From NCBI RefSeq assembly GCF_000003605.2, contig NW_003124904.1, forward strand, positions 117,365 through 156,409: DNA of 39,045 nt, given 5' to 3'. A program made the position numbers and the translations under genes. This document shows positions 1 to 11,885 of the stretch, piece after piece. Position 1 is the stretch's first letter; the number at the start of each line of letters is the position of its first letter. The notes below the pieces were generated by a model. That model had not been told where the DNA came from and ran no database searches. It saw only the letters and a program-made list of their open reading frames with translations. Source of the stretch: Saccoglossus kowalevskii (lineage: Eukaryota > Hemichordata > Enteropneusta > Harrimaniidae).

Positions 1-51
1 TCTCCTTAAACAGGTTAAAGATCAATCAATCGATATTGTATATATATATAC

Positions 52-137
52 CGTATTGTGAGTTCCATTTTGGTGGGTGACCACTCCGGTGTTGTCTCTA
101 AATTCAATACCAGTAAATAACGGTGGTTGTCGGTTAG
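52..137 (-). CDS. Left sulfatase exon 10, last exon in the window
   Basis: It encodes Q-P-P-L-F-T-G-I-E-F-R-D-N-T and an N-G-T sequon, ending at a GTATAT donor. Positions 1-51 are the start of the next intron. It is one codon longer than the right copy (27137-27219). Confidence 0.88.
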
Positions 138-3100
138 CTACACATTCAAAGATGAAATATACAATATATGGTATCATGATGTCTAGGAACGCTCCCTGTT
201 TCATACAACAAATACTGATCATTTTCGAAATTGATTCGGGATATTTCGGATAAAGTCATTCACTTCATCATGTATACAGACAATAATATCAATTTAAAAC
301 TCGAGAAAATGTACGTTAGGTTTGTGGAAAAAACGGCCGAACTTAGAAACAAAATAAGCAAAATAATCACATTTCTGGTTCAACAAAATTTTCATTGGGA
401 ATTCGGCAGAACACAAAGTATCCTAGAAATTTGCTAGAAAACAAAAAAACATCGTTCGATTTATTCTACGCTATAGGTCACATCAATGTCTAAAGAAAAT
501 AATAAGCAGTCTTCAAAACACAAAGTCAAATGTTGGTCGCAGCTTCTTTAAAGACATACATTATGGCAAAAAAGTCCATCAACGGGACAATGTAAGCTAT
601 AATTCTAAACACACTCTAAGCGCCAAAAAAACTTATCTTGCCCTCAAGTCGGAAAATTGAAAAATTAGGTCGGTCGGTCGGATTTTTTTTTTTTTTTTTA
701 AACTCGTGGAAACTAAGGGTGTCGTGAATAATAAGATACTAAACACAAAAATCAAAGTGTTTCTTTCAGTCTTTTGTATTTAAATACAGATCAACCCGAG
801 GTTCAAAGTCGCCACTTATTCTCCGGGGAATCTGTGGATAAAACAACGGTCCGGGATCGTTAATTTTTAGAGTAAACACTTTTTTACTGCTTAAAATGGT
901 GAGTTTTTAATATTTGGGCCAATTAAAAAAAACACGACCAGATATTTCATATTTTTCGGTCGGTCGCTGAGGGCAGCAAAACAATTTTTTTGTTTGGCCT
1001 TATGTATACTTTCTGGCATGATTGTATACTGCCTGTACAAACAATCATAAAACCATAGACAAAAAATGGCGGCTGAGATCTCGTTGAAATCGAGAGATCC
1101 ACGTGACTTGATGATTTTCTCCCGTAATCCCGTCCACTGCTCTAAATACGATAGTTGTATAATCATGAAAAAAGTGGATTCATTGATTGGAGAAAATTAT
1201 TATTATTAGAAAGGAATAAAAACAAGTCCCGTAGCTCTATTTCTCCATCTCTCACACACAATGAGATCTCGGCGGCCATTTTCATCTAAGGTCTACAGTG
1301 TACAAATTGTATATTTACGCGGCCAGTTCAACATGTGTGTTTCATAGTCCGATATTGTAGCTTCATAACATCCATAATGGGAATCAAATCCACGCCACAG
1401 GGGTGTATAAGTCCAATTACACGAACCAATATTCCATCTAAAAAAAATTTAAAATAATATTACTATAAAAACAAATTAGCAGCGGAAGCAATATAATTAC
1501 ACCGTCGACTGTATATATCAACCAGACGTGAACAGTGGTTCAGTGAAGAGCAACTTTACGTTTTTTATATATTATGTATCTGTTAAAGAAAACTATCATA
1601 TCAGATCATGTCACGTGGTACGTACTTGCCAACAACATGGTTCATGTAACCGACCTCCTTCAGTTTGTTGGCCAGTGTAGAGTATTCACTAGGCAAATAA
1701 TATGGCTGCGATGGTAGAACCACAGAGTGCTGTAACACAAATTATTATGTCAATTCAACAAGGAGTTATATAGTACATTTTCGTTAGTTTAAACTTACGA
1801 AATGCATATTTCGGAGACTTAACGATGTGAAATTAAATTGTGTTAGAAAAATACATTTGCATTTGAATGAGCAATCAATTTATGTTCGGGACATGCAACT
1901 CCACGTACTCTTCTTAACACCATGACGAGAAATACGTCATTGCTATAAGTTCCGCCCTCTAGTGACGAAACACTTCTGTGACGTCAGCATGCCGTAAATG
2001 AGGTGAAGGCATTGTCGTTCAGATCGACCTTTCTATTCGGTTGTGCAGTCGTTCGACATCTAGTATAAGTAAAATCTCTCAAGAACGCAATCTTATTGGT
2101 GAACGACGGCGGGTTAAAACGATATCGACGTATTGAACGTCTGTGACGTCACCCATTTACCTCGTACAAGCGCTTCATTAATAGAGGGCGCTATTTACAG
2201 AAAAGTTGTATTATCCTCGGGCGGACATCCGAGCATTTTCACCGCATGGCAACCATTTTCCGCCCCCGAGGATATAACTAAAACTTATCACCCGATAATA
2301 ACCATACTACATACCTGCATATCGACTTTTGCTGGATATCTACCAGTTAACAGCGCAATACGTGAACTATAAAAAAAAACAAGAATTAGTCTGTATTTAA
2401 AATTTACACACGTCATCAAATATTTGTTTATCTGCATCGGCAAGTTAGTCGACATTAAACACCAAAGGATTATGTAAATTTTAATCAGTAAACAGTTTTA
2501 TACAAATTGATATCAATTTCTACGAGAATAATAGTTACGTGGCTTTGTCGATTTTTCTTAAATGCCTGAAATCCTTCAAATCATCTCATACAGTTGTTTG
2601 TCTAAACTTTTCATTGAACATCCACATCAGAAAACAATTCCAAAATGTCTTTATATTGATAACATTTCAGAATGACAACTTTATTACAGTTGCCAGCAAA
2701 GTTTGGTTGCAACATTAGTTTAACAGAATCGAATTTCAAGTAAGTAAACAATGTATTTTACACGCGTTGCCGTGTATATGTCGCTATGAGTCCCATATCG
2801 AACAGGACGCGGCGCGACGACTGCCGCCCTTTAACATAAAAGACAAGCAAACAATCATGATACATTCGAACATACATAATTGCTTGTCGTAAATGTTTGA
2901 TATCATCAATTTACAAATCACATGTGTTTAGAACTGGTCACATGGAATAATCACAATTTCAAGAGAACCAAACTGCATATCGTATAGTAGTTAGCTTACC
3001 CAAACAAAAGATCTGGTGGTATAGTTGAAATGATTTGTAGTAATACAACATGTACTTTCTCATGCACATTCAATCGACATAGTATCAGATACTTACGGAG

Positions 3101-5634
3101 TACAAAGTGGTTGTGCATACATGTTATTAAGAATAACACCATTATACGCAAGTTCATTCAACACTGGTGTTGGCATGAAGTCATTGTTCCAACCAACGTC
3201 ATTCCAACCTTACGACAAAACAAAATGTATTATAATATTGTGTACTACAATAATTTAGATTAAAAAAAAACATACTTATATATGCGATATTAATATAGGT
3301 GTATGTATGCTGACAATTCTTAGGTAACGTGTGTAAACAAAATATTTACTTTCATTTTCCTTTTTGTCAATTTAGAATAAAACTTTTCAAAGTTTTACAA
3401 ATTGATCAATATATACTAATACTCGCCTTAGTTGCTGGTGACAGATCTGGATTAAACGCTGCCACTTACCTGCGTCATCAATCAATACCACGACAATATG
3501 GGGTTGTTTACCGCTGACGTCACAGGAATCATCTACAAAGACACAACGTGGTGAGTTTCAAATCACAGTGTAAGAAAAAAATAACAAAAATAAATAAAGA
3601 TATTTAAATCTAGCTCCTACCGTCTCCGTCGTTCTCGCAGTGGTTGTCGTCGTTGTCGCCCTGGTCGTCGTTGTTCTCGACTTCCCTTTTAGCGAAATTG
3701 ATTTCTGAAAATACATTGTGGATTAGGTATCAATACAAGTAGAAATGTTTCAACAGATTATAGAAATTCAAGTGAGATACAGATCCGTGGTACATCGAGG
3801 CCATTTCACAATGTAATCTCATCCTTACAATTAATTAAATAACAATTTAGTATATTAGTCTTATTTTTGACTCGTTGTTAACATAACTCTGTACTATGGT
3901 GTTGGTGATATATGAATTGGGTGCCATAGGATGGTACTTGATGGCCAACCAATCTAATCAAATATGTATTTTGCATTGTACGAGTGCAAAATAAGTTATT
4001 AGGAAATTAGGATATTAGTATCAGCTGTTTTATACGCATGCGCATTGGCCGATCCTGTCAAATCTCGTCATCTGTTTTGGGGCGTGTCTGGTCGATGTGA
4101 CATTGCTTCAGCCATTGTTTATTTGGAGTAATTTCCAATTCTACGCCAGGTCCTTAGTAATTAATGATTCCACGTAATTATTCAGCCGTTATTTGACAGA
4201 CGTAAAATGCCATAATGTTAATTCGCGGAAATTTAAACACACTGATACTGATAATGAATTAAAAATTTGCCAAAAAATACTAAATTAGCTATCTCATGAA
4301 AATAGTTAAAATCAAAATATTTGGCAATTTATTAAGTTTTGCGTCGCATGCACACGATTGAAATATCATATAAAATGGGCCTAATATACTAATGTTGTAT
4401 TTATTTATTTGTAAGAACGAGTTTACATCCTAGAATGGCCACGATGTACCACGGATCGATACAGTATTACATTATATACACAAGTACCCCCTCCGTGAAG
4501 CTAGATATACCACGAGATATTGCACAACTCACGACATATATGCACGAGACGCAGAAATATACAATATCTAGCAGTATACTCAACTTTGTTAAAGATTATT
4601 GCAATTGTATTATATCGTAATTATTTTCCCGTAGTCTTCAGAAATGAAAACACGATGAAAATCTAGAAAACATTATTGAACTGCAACGACGCCTTCTGTG
4701 CGTGTCTAGGGTAATATATACGTGGTTCTGAAACTAGCACATTATCATCTAAATTCTTACCTGATTTATTCCGAGTCGAAATTATGTACGTTTTCTTATT
4801 TTTAGGAGACTTTGAACGATTTGATGCCAACATACAATAACAAACTTTTTTTGATCTAAACCTATAAACTACTCCGTACAACACTAGACAACACAGGCAC
4901 GACAAGTTTATTGACACACGATCGAGCATACCTGTGCCGACATTTTTTTTGGTAAAGTGACTCACCCCTTCTACAAACTCTCTAACGCATAATAGTCTCC
5001 ATCATTGCAGTTCGGTTTAAAATAAAATTATAGTTAATATCTATAAAATACTGATTCAGTGTTATTATAATATTCCTAAAATAGAAATGATAACATATTC
5101 AATAAGATCACGCCATGCATTATGCTACGTCTGGCCGTATCGTGAAATTTAAAGCGGGGTCTCATCCAATCACAAAAATGTATTCATAACACTAACACAT
5201 TAGGTGTGACGTAATTTCAAATAAGCGTATATTAATAAGTGTGGACACGTAAACAAATAACTCAAATTCTAAGCGTCTTACCGGAAGCAGCTAGGTTCTT
5301 CAACATAAATATGCAAATAAACACAACCAGCAATAGGAGCTTAATGCTACGAGCCGTTGTACGATTGAAAGCCTATAAAATAAATACAAAATATTGAATA
5401 TCAATTATGTTTGGATTGTTTTGAGAAAAAAAAACTAATATAATCGCACAGCCGTGGTACACGTACAACATTCAACGCCATATTTAGATGAAGTAAATAT
5501 CTTGCGCAAATATCCACAACTCTTTACCGAGTAAACAACAAGTAAATTTATTTGCGTATTGGATTATTCACTTTAAGTGTCCTAAAATTTGAATATGGTG
5601 CCTATCAATTACTCACCTCATTTTTTCCAAGCAT
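52..5634 (-). CDS. Arylsulfatase B/I/J-like gene, left copy (5' part, runs off window)
   Basis: Coding exons in transcript order (minus strand): 5634-5617, 5372-5282, 3704-3621, 3532-3470, 3208-3097, 2366-2315, 1729-1626, 1437-1319 and 137-52. All junctions are GT-AG and the frame stays open for 243 codons; the gene continues beyond position 1. The product should hydrolyse sulfate esters in the secretory pathway, lysosome or outside the cell; its substrate is unknown. Residues 1-38 hold a hydrophobic signal or anchor and residues 38-65 an acidic Asn/Asp-rich linker. The catalytic core follows: Asp-Asp-Ala-Gly near 83-86, the formylglycine motif C-T-P-S-R at 121-125 with L-T-G-R after it, and Gly-Lys-Trp near 174-176. 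The next residue, usually the catalytic His, is Asn177. The ATG was chosen because the paralogue keeps the same start and the same short upstream exon sequence. Assignment to the ARSB/ARSI/ARSJ group rests on motif resemblance. Whether the gene is active is uncertain. Confidence 0.9.
1061..1287. mobile_element. MITE family D, left intron 9
   Basis: Inverted ends of the form AATGGCGGCTGAGATCTCG and its counterpart CGAGATCTCGGCGGCCATT, with internal CACGTGACTTG and AAGTCCCGTAGCTC blocks. The same element sits at the same place after exon 9 in the right copy. Confidence 0.75.
1319..1437 (-). CDS. Left sulfatase exon 9: G-K-W-N-I-G region
   Basis: The acceptor TTTTTTAG leads into the second half of the Lys codon, then W-N-I-G-S-C-N-W-T-Y-T-P and R-G-F-D-S-H-Y-G, the segment after the catalytic lysine in ARSB-type enzymes. 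The usual H in K-W-H-x-G is Asn (codon AAT). The exon ends ...N-W-P at a GTAAAT donor. Confidence 0.85.
1941..2200. mobile_element. MITE family F, left intron 7
   Basis: The ends are TCCGCCCTCTAGTGACGAA and the inverted AATAGAGGGCGCTATTTAC, with TGACGTCA near each end. The right copy carries the same element at the mirrored place. Confidence 0.75.
2212..2274. mobile_element. MITE family C, short deletion derivative, left intron 7
   Basis: TATCCTCGGGCGGACATCC faces CCGCCCCCGAGGATA across a 63-bp unit. The right intron 7 has continuous sequence at this place, so this is an insertion specific to the left copy. Confidence 0.75.
2726..2834. mobile_element. MITE family A, partial, left intron 6
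   Basis: Carries the CAATGTATTTTACACGCGTT core and the ACGACTGCCGCCCTTTAA end. The opposite end is missing. Confidence 0.7.
3097..3208 (-). CDS. Left sulfatase exon 6, carrying the formylglycine cysteine
   Basis: 112 bases ending ...P-L-C-T-P, with the Pro codon split by the intron. Cys121 is the residue expected to be oxidised to formylglycine. I count one base difference from the right copy, a Met/Ile change. Confidence 0.9.
3621..3704 (-). CDS. Left sulfatase exon 4: acidic Asn/Asp-rich linker
   Basis: An 84-base exon encoding a low-complexity acidic segment dominated by Asn, Asp, Glu and Gly, with one Cys and one His (D-D-N-H-C-E-N-D-G-D at the end). It lies between the membrane segment and the sulfatase domain. 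It differs far more from its right-hand counterpart than the flanking exons do. Confidence 0.8.
3705..5281 (-). other. Left sulfatase intron 3
   Basis: AT-rich intronic DNA of about 1.6 kb. The part near 4940-5230 mirrors the right intron 3 (20180-20480). No coding signal seen. Confidence 0.6.
5282..5372 (-). CDS. Left sulfatase exon 3: signal or signal-anchor segment
   Basis: This exon encodes basic residues (N-R-T-T-A-R-S-I-K) followed by an uninterrupted hydrophobic run (L-L-L-L-V-V-F-I-C-I-F-M-L) and a short polar tail. That is typical of a signal peptide or type II anchor. It is 91 bases long, starts at phase 0 and ends at phase 1. Confidence 0.85.
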
Positions 5635-5656
5635 CTTCTTGGTAGACTTTTTTCAG
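5617..5656 (-). CDS. Left sulfatase exon 2: end of 5'UTR and start codon
   Basis: The acceptor TTTTCAG precedes 5656. The exon has 22 untranslated bases, then ATG and five more codons (M-L-G-K-N-E), ending at a GTGAGT donor. The right copy at 19490-19528 has the same ATG, the same six codons and the context CCAAGAAG before the ATG, which supports this start in both genes. Confidence 0.85.
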
Positions 5657-6683
5657 CTGAAAATTATGCTCAAGTATCTTCCTTGTTCCAATGTAGGACT
5701 TGTGAAAAAAAACCTGAAATGCAGTAATGTGCAAGCAAGAAATATATTGTGACCAAATACACCAAATTATATCCCGGCTGTTAAATGTCAGTAGATGTCA
5801 AAAGTCAGTAGATACAGAAGAAGTGCTTTTATTCTCTGTTTTGGTATGCGTAAGAGAGTGTATCACACGAGTGACTCTTTGGTCTTCTTTACAGAAAGAT
5901 ACTGTGCTAGTTTGCCAATCAGTGGCAATTTAGTCTTCGAGAAAAATGCGAGGAAATACTGGGGATTATTTCAAAGTCAATTGCCGTTTACCCCCCCCCC
6001 CGATTTCAAATGCATTGTGAGTGAATATAACCCGTCTATAATTTATTGTCCCTCACACCACAGTCCCTCTATCAGACGCAATGACCTTCACGGCAAATAA
6101 TTTAAATAAATTGAGTATTACATTTTTGTTGTGATATGTTATAAGTGACTCCATGAATGGGTTTAATGTTAAAAGATTTAAAATAAACTCAACGTTATTT
6201 AAAGGATATAATTTGTGATTTCTCCGAAGTGTTTAACGTTAAGTGTATGTTACTATCCTGTACTAAGAAATTCGGTGTAGTGTTTAATTCATACGGAACA
6301 ATGCAAACATGTCTGCAAATAACAACTCAGTTTCGAAATGATTTGTCATCAACAAACAGTCACCACCCACAGTTCTGTCAAAATTTGATCTGTTAAAAGC
6401 AAGATCATGTCTATCCAAAAGCCAACTAGCATATATACAAGAAAGATAAAACTAGAACACTGGATATAAGTTCAAATAAATAAGTGCGAAGCCAAGATAA
6501 TGCTACCAAGCAACAACATAACAATGGGCAAGGAATTATTTAAATACAAAGCAACAACGAAACTAACTACTGTTTCTTCTACGTAATAGAGAACGCGAAT
6601 ACTAAAGTCGATGAATCCCCCCCCCCCTTCCCCCACATCAAAGTGTGTTGATGAAAACTCCCGGGTGCTCGTATGTTATTTAA

Positions 6684-6776
<93 letters not shown>

Positions 6777-8650
6777 ATCAATTTTGGTGCAATGAGCCGT
6801 CGAGGAACGTCTGGTCTACATGTCGAAATCGCTAACCACCTGGGAACTCAAATTCACCAAAAGGAACTAATTAAACAAATTTATTAAGTCACGTTTCAAC
6901 GCCCCCCCCCCCATATAGTCGTCAGAGATTGCCGATAACACGGAAATTTACAAACACTATATGTCTTGTTTTCATATATTGGGGGTCTATTTCTTCTGCG
7001 CATTGCATCACGGGAAATAGTCAGCACTCAAGAGAATTGAAACAAACAAGGACTAGTTGTTGTTGATACTAAGTTGCGATACAAGTCCTGCATGTTTATG
7101 TCAGTTGTTTTCTAATTGACAGAACAAAATATTCTACATTTATTAATCTATGTCAGCAAAAGATATTCCTTCTATATACTGTGACATTCACAGTCAACGG
7201 AGTGCGTGATTGGACAGTGGAGCGGCGACTTGAAGTCTGGGTGCGTCGCAAATGTATCAAAACTAACTTTATTGTTAGTAGCAAAACAACTTCGACAACA
7301 TTGGAAGCAATTGATGTACATTTACCGACAATGTTGATAATAACTTACTCAAAGCATGACTGAACAGATAGTAAGCTTGTTCTTTATGTCAATCTACTAT
7401 TATTAAATCCATATTTTAGTGTTTAATTTGAAGAGTCATTCGTATTACACAATTATATTTGTCTCACGACTCGTGGATTCCAACTTGTTGTTAAAAGAAC
7501 AAGCTGCCAGAAACAAGACAATTCCTATACAGTATTAGTTGATATGTGTCGATCACTTAAAATTAATGCAATGGTACACAACATGTTGGTTTCCATGTTG
7601 AATAAAACGAAATCATTAACATTCGCTGAACTAGTGGTGAACTATTCACCACTCACAGGTGGTTTGTAACAATGGGATAACTTTTGAAAACGTATTTTTT
7701 TTGTAATATTTTACATTAAACACAAAAATAACGTATAAACGAAGTTAGAGTGAATAAATCGATTTACAATTATAAAAGAGAATTACTACTTATCGGGCGA
7801 TTCATTTTAATAGGAAATCTTTCTAATTCATCAATGTTTTTTTCAATCCAATTATGTTTTATTTTTTCTTATTTAAAAAAAGACTTTTTTCCCACATTTA
7901 TTAAATTCAAGTTGGACTAGGCTTGCCTAGCGCTTTGTGCACTCTGCTTAGTAAGTAGACAAAAGTGGTTCGCAATTTTGCTGAAACCAGTTAAAATTAA
8001 GAAACTGACCCCAAATATTCAGTACTGGTGTCCAAATGTCATTTGTAAATTTACAATGTATAAACATGTGTGTGTATTAAGTTTTTCACCCTACTTTTTA
8101 CAAAAAGTACACGAATGGGAATCAATGTAGGACATTCTATACAGAGTAAAATTGGGGTGAACCAGATTCTTTAAAATACGACAATAGAAATCTCGTGATT
8201 TTGAAACAATTTTTGTCAAAAAAGAAAGCACATAGTATGATTTCCAGCTGAAAGCAACGTTAGGAAATAGACGTTGAAAGTCCATTTCACTTACTGGTGG
8301 CTAAAAAAATTCTTGAGATAAGGATTTGTGGAATCGATTTGTCAATAGTAATTATTGTGTTACTACATATTTTGCCAATCAAAAATTAATTTAACTTTGC
8401 TGTACGCTTTTTTATTTAATTTTATATTCTTCTCATTCTCCAATGATATTAAATAATTATAAATTTTCATTTACATCCATGTAAATGACACTGCACGGGG
8501 AACAAACATATTTGTAACATTGAATCAAGGCTGTTACTCACATCATGATTTGAAACTTCGCGATGGAATCCGTTATGTGCGATTTGTCACATTAGAATAA
8601 TATCACAATATAAACACTTCTAGTAATGAAGGTATAATGCCTGTACTCAC
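5657..8650 (-). other. Left sulfatase intron 1
   Basis: No exon found. It contains segments mirrored in the right copy (5660-6110 with about 19050-19480; 6350-6590 with about 18100-18390), poly-C runs, an (ATT)n microsatellite and AT-rich sequence without recognisable features between about 6850 and 8450. Confidence 0.6.
6681..6774. repeat. (ATT)n microsatellite
   Basis: More than 25 uninterrupted ATT units, present in the left copy only. Confidence 0.95.
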
Positions 8651-8674
8651 CTCTGCGCTGTGTTCTTGTTTGAA
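8651..8674 (-). other. Non-coding exon 1 of the left sulfatase gene (inferred)
   Basis: A short conserved segment ending GCGCAGAG|GTGAGT lies 25-30 bases after the TATA box. It has no ATG, so it would be 5'UTR joined to exon 2 at 5656 across a 3 kb intron. The 5' end is inferred from the TATA spacing only. Confidence 0.55.
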
Positions 8675-8696
8675 TCGTGGCAGAAATGCAAATGCG

Positions 8697-8704
8697 CTTT
8701 TATA
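8697..8704 (-). promoter_or_regulatory. TATA box of the left sulfatase gene
   Basis: TATAAAAG on the minus strand, about 30 bases before the inferred start of exon 1, whose donor (GCGCAGAG then GTGAGT) is at 8651/8650. The arrangement is mirrored in the right copy. Confidence 0.65.
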
Positions 8705-8722
8705 GAACAGTATTCAACAGCT

Positions 8723-8738
8723 ACGTCATTTGTGACGT
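8723..8738 (-). promoter_or_regulatory. Paired ACGT (CRE-like) motif, left promoter
   Basis: ACGTCACAAATGACGT on the minus strand just upstream of the TATA box: two inverted TGACGT half-sites of the bZIP/CREB type. It is conserved at the same distance in the right promoter. Confidence 0.5.
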
Positions 8739-9964
8739 AACATACATTATTGTGTTTCGAGAATAATTTGCCTGGTGGCAAACTGAGTATGTAATTAAAG
8801 TAAAAAGAAGCAATACGCAAAATCTAATCAATCGAGAACTGCTTGCCTCACGTAATTCTTACGTTTGCCAGACGTGCCATATTGTTGAAATTACATGTAT
8901 ATGTGATTCGAATACCGAGCTAGCACACCGTCGTCGAATAACAGTAAACCCAACTAGTTTATTTATCCGAAACAATGGCTAGGAAGGATAAATTTATTTT
9001 ACAGACAATGTAATTATACACGATGATATTAAGATAACTGTGAAAAAAAATGTCTTTCCATGCATGTAGGATGCAGGAAAATAGACAACAACAGTAAATA
9101 CCACGAAGTTCAAAATACTAATAGTAGCTTTTATTAGTACAGTGACCTCAAGAAAATGACTGTCATTAAAGTTAAACGAGCTAAATCCCGGGAAAACAAC
9201 ATCAAACAGATTTTTTCGCGGTTTTCGCGCTGGTGAGTGTTTAGTAATCGTACAATTCATTGGTGATAGTTTTGGATGCGTGATATATGGAAATTGTGTA
9301 CCTTTTATCCTTTTTTTTATTTCACACTCCAGTACTCAGGCTCTCTTACCCTTTCTCGCGTTCACACTCTCACTATCTTACATACACAGTTTTTCCCTCT
9401 CTCAAAAACACACACACATGTCTTTTCTCTCTTGGTCACTCTCTTTTTCACTCTGATCCCGAACAAAGATGCATGCGTTCTTTTTCATGAAACTTTGAAT
9501 TTACAAGAAATGATTCTAAAGACAATCAGACAAGTGGGTGATTTAAATGATTGTACTTTAATTATTGTAACTCCGTCATGGTATCTTATTGTAAGCTAGA
9601 ATGCCTTTAAATGCGTGCCCACGTGATAAAGTATGTTATTATATACGATATATTTGTTTATGTGTCATCTGATACGTTTGGGGCAGTACATCGTATTGTT
9701 GACGGTGGCGATCGTCGTGTAACAAACAAACAAACAAACACACAATGTGTATAGCATATAATGTATACGGCGCCTGCTGGGGCCATATTGAACACGACTA
9801 CCCGCTTCAATACTTCGTGGAATGGAATCGATAAAATAAAATTGAAACATTGTGTAATTGCGAGCAATTGAGCTAAATCACAAAAAATCACTCAATGTCA
9901 GTGCTGTTTGCATACGGTAGCACAAATCTGGATCAACACGTCTTACCAACTAATACTAGTTTTA

Positions 9965-11610
9965 GTCAGAAATATTAGATCAGAAATAGAAAAAAAAATA
10001 TTATAGTATTGTGGTCATATTTCAAAGATAGAAACTCAAATACAAGCTCGTTTGTGCCATTACGGATTACGTTTGTGCAGTGCGATTACTGAGTTTAATA
10101 CTTATTTTAATATCTGATTTTAATAGTCAGTCGCCAGTGCGCCCTCCAAAGTGATCTGACACACCACTGTCGTTTTTACACTTGCAGAACATAACAATCC
10201 TACATTGATATAGTGATCTACTAGCGTTATGCAATTTGTAATTTAGTCGTAGGAAATTTACATTCTATAGACACAAACACGAAGGAAATCGGGTGCCTCA
10301 AGTTACAGACACATACATTTTTTTTTTTCCTAAAGACCGACTCTCATCAAAATAACTAAACGTGATAGTTGGAGATTCCATTTTTCACGCGAGATGCCAA
10401 CAAAATCATTCCACCTGGAGAGCTCACTGTCAGTCACTAATATTATGATGTAACGAATTGATTACCGAAAGTTGCTTCAGAAATTGTTTGAAGTTGATGA
10501 AGGTTTGTTAGTTACTGCGGAAGAACTTAAAGGGCCGTGGTCGTTGCGCAGCGCGTGTTCGAATTTCATGTAAATAAACAATGTATTTTACACGCGTTGT
10601 ATACGTCGCTATGAGTCCCATATCGAACAGGACGCGGCGCATCGACCACCACCCTTTAAATAGAAATGTAACTTCGGTGGAACCCCTTTGAGTACTCAGA
10701 ATACTATTGTTCTTTAAAAAATACTTTATGATTTACTCGGGCTTTGTTCTACTTTTAAACGTTGTCATGGATCGAATTATTTTAATTATGGTCACCTGCG
10801 TCTTGTGAAGATGGTCACCTTTTTCGTTGAACGCTATGAATTCATTCTCTGATGAGATGAGTCTCTGTAAGCTGCTCCATGACTTGTAGATACCACACTA
10901 TTTATAATATTTATATATATAATATTTTGGTTTATATACGATTCTCCGACGATGTATTTTATGCTGAGAAATACCAGATACCATTCTCGTCGGGTAATTG
11001 AATACCAAATAAATAAAAAAAAGGATATGGCCTCCGGAACGTCACTCAAATCTGTGAACAGAGGCAGTATCACGCTTTTTAACATATTCTAACACATCAG
11101 TACACAATTCTGTCTTGGCATTCGAAGTTCCCAATCAATCACAATACAACCTTCCACACAAATCTAAGCTGAATGAAAACAACTCGGTCTGGAGTCGACG
11201 TGGGTCTGAATTGGTGTTGCATATGTTTACACAAAGAAAACATCTGTGAAATGTATTCCAATTAAATAAGTACGCTTTGTATTAAAATTAGTCTGGAAGA
11301 AATAATATGTGATACATATGAGATCGGATCAGAACAATATACTGTAATTTATTTTTAGTTTTTTTTTATTTGTATACAGCAATACTTGCGTCATGAATGG
11401 ATGAATGTTGCTGATCATCAACTGTTTTTTTTACGTGTGTTTTAATTCTTCATCTTAAAGTATATCAGTTTTTGAAGTACATTTACTATATCAGCACAAC
11501 AACAGGCACAACAATTGGCAGAGAAGTTTAATCTGACATCTAATATGCATGATAACGAACTTTATCAGTCAATACCACGTAGTAACTTTATTTATTACTA
11601 TTATTTTTTT
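9965..11610. other. Asymmetric spacer at the centre of the inverted duplication
   Basis: About 1.65 kb of AT-rich DNA that I cannot match between the two sides. It holds one TTAA-flanked MITE (10527-10659) and no convincing coding exon. Confidence 0.6.
10527..10659. mobile_element. MITE family A, central spacer
   Basis: TTAA borders with inverted ends AGGGCCGTGGTCGTTGCGC and CATCGACCACCACCCT, and the core CAATGTATTTTACACGCG. TTAA targets fit the piggyBac or Kolobok superfamilies. Confidence 0.85.
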
Positions 11611-11885
11611 AACACTACTGTTGGTAAGACGCATCGATTTTGACAAAACTGACACTCAGCTTTTTGTGATTTAGCTCAATTTGTCACAATTGTGACAATA
11701 TTTTATTTTTATTTTATCGCTACCATTCCACGAGAAATTGAAGCGGGTGCTCGTGTTCAATATGGACCCAGGCGCTGTATACATTGTATGCGATACACAT
11801 TGTTTGTTTGTTACACGACGATCGCCACCCTTAACAATGTGATGTACTGCACCAAATATACCGGATATAAGTATAAACAAATATA

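Larger units (their letters stand above)
8450..9960. repeat. Left arm of the intergenic inverted duplication
   Basis: Reading in reverse complement, this stretch aligns in order with 11615-15130: promoter, CRE-like pair, the GATAGTTTTGGATGCG block (9270), the CCCACGTGATAAAGTATGTT block (9618) and the TTGTGATTTAGCTC block (9870). It includes a CT-rich microsatellite-like stretch near 9340-9450. No gene is seen apart from the promoter and exon 1 of the left sulfatase. Confidence 0.85.

Noticed and set aside
6611-6835. Open frame with a long poly-leucine stretch
   Set aside because: It is the translation of the (ATT)n microsatellite, not a protein.
9276-9599. 107-codon frame in the left arm
   Set aside because: Encoded by a CT-rich simple-sequence stretch, and the mirrored sequence in the right arm does not keep the frame.
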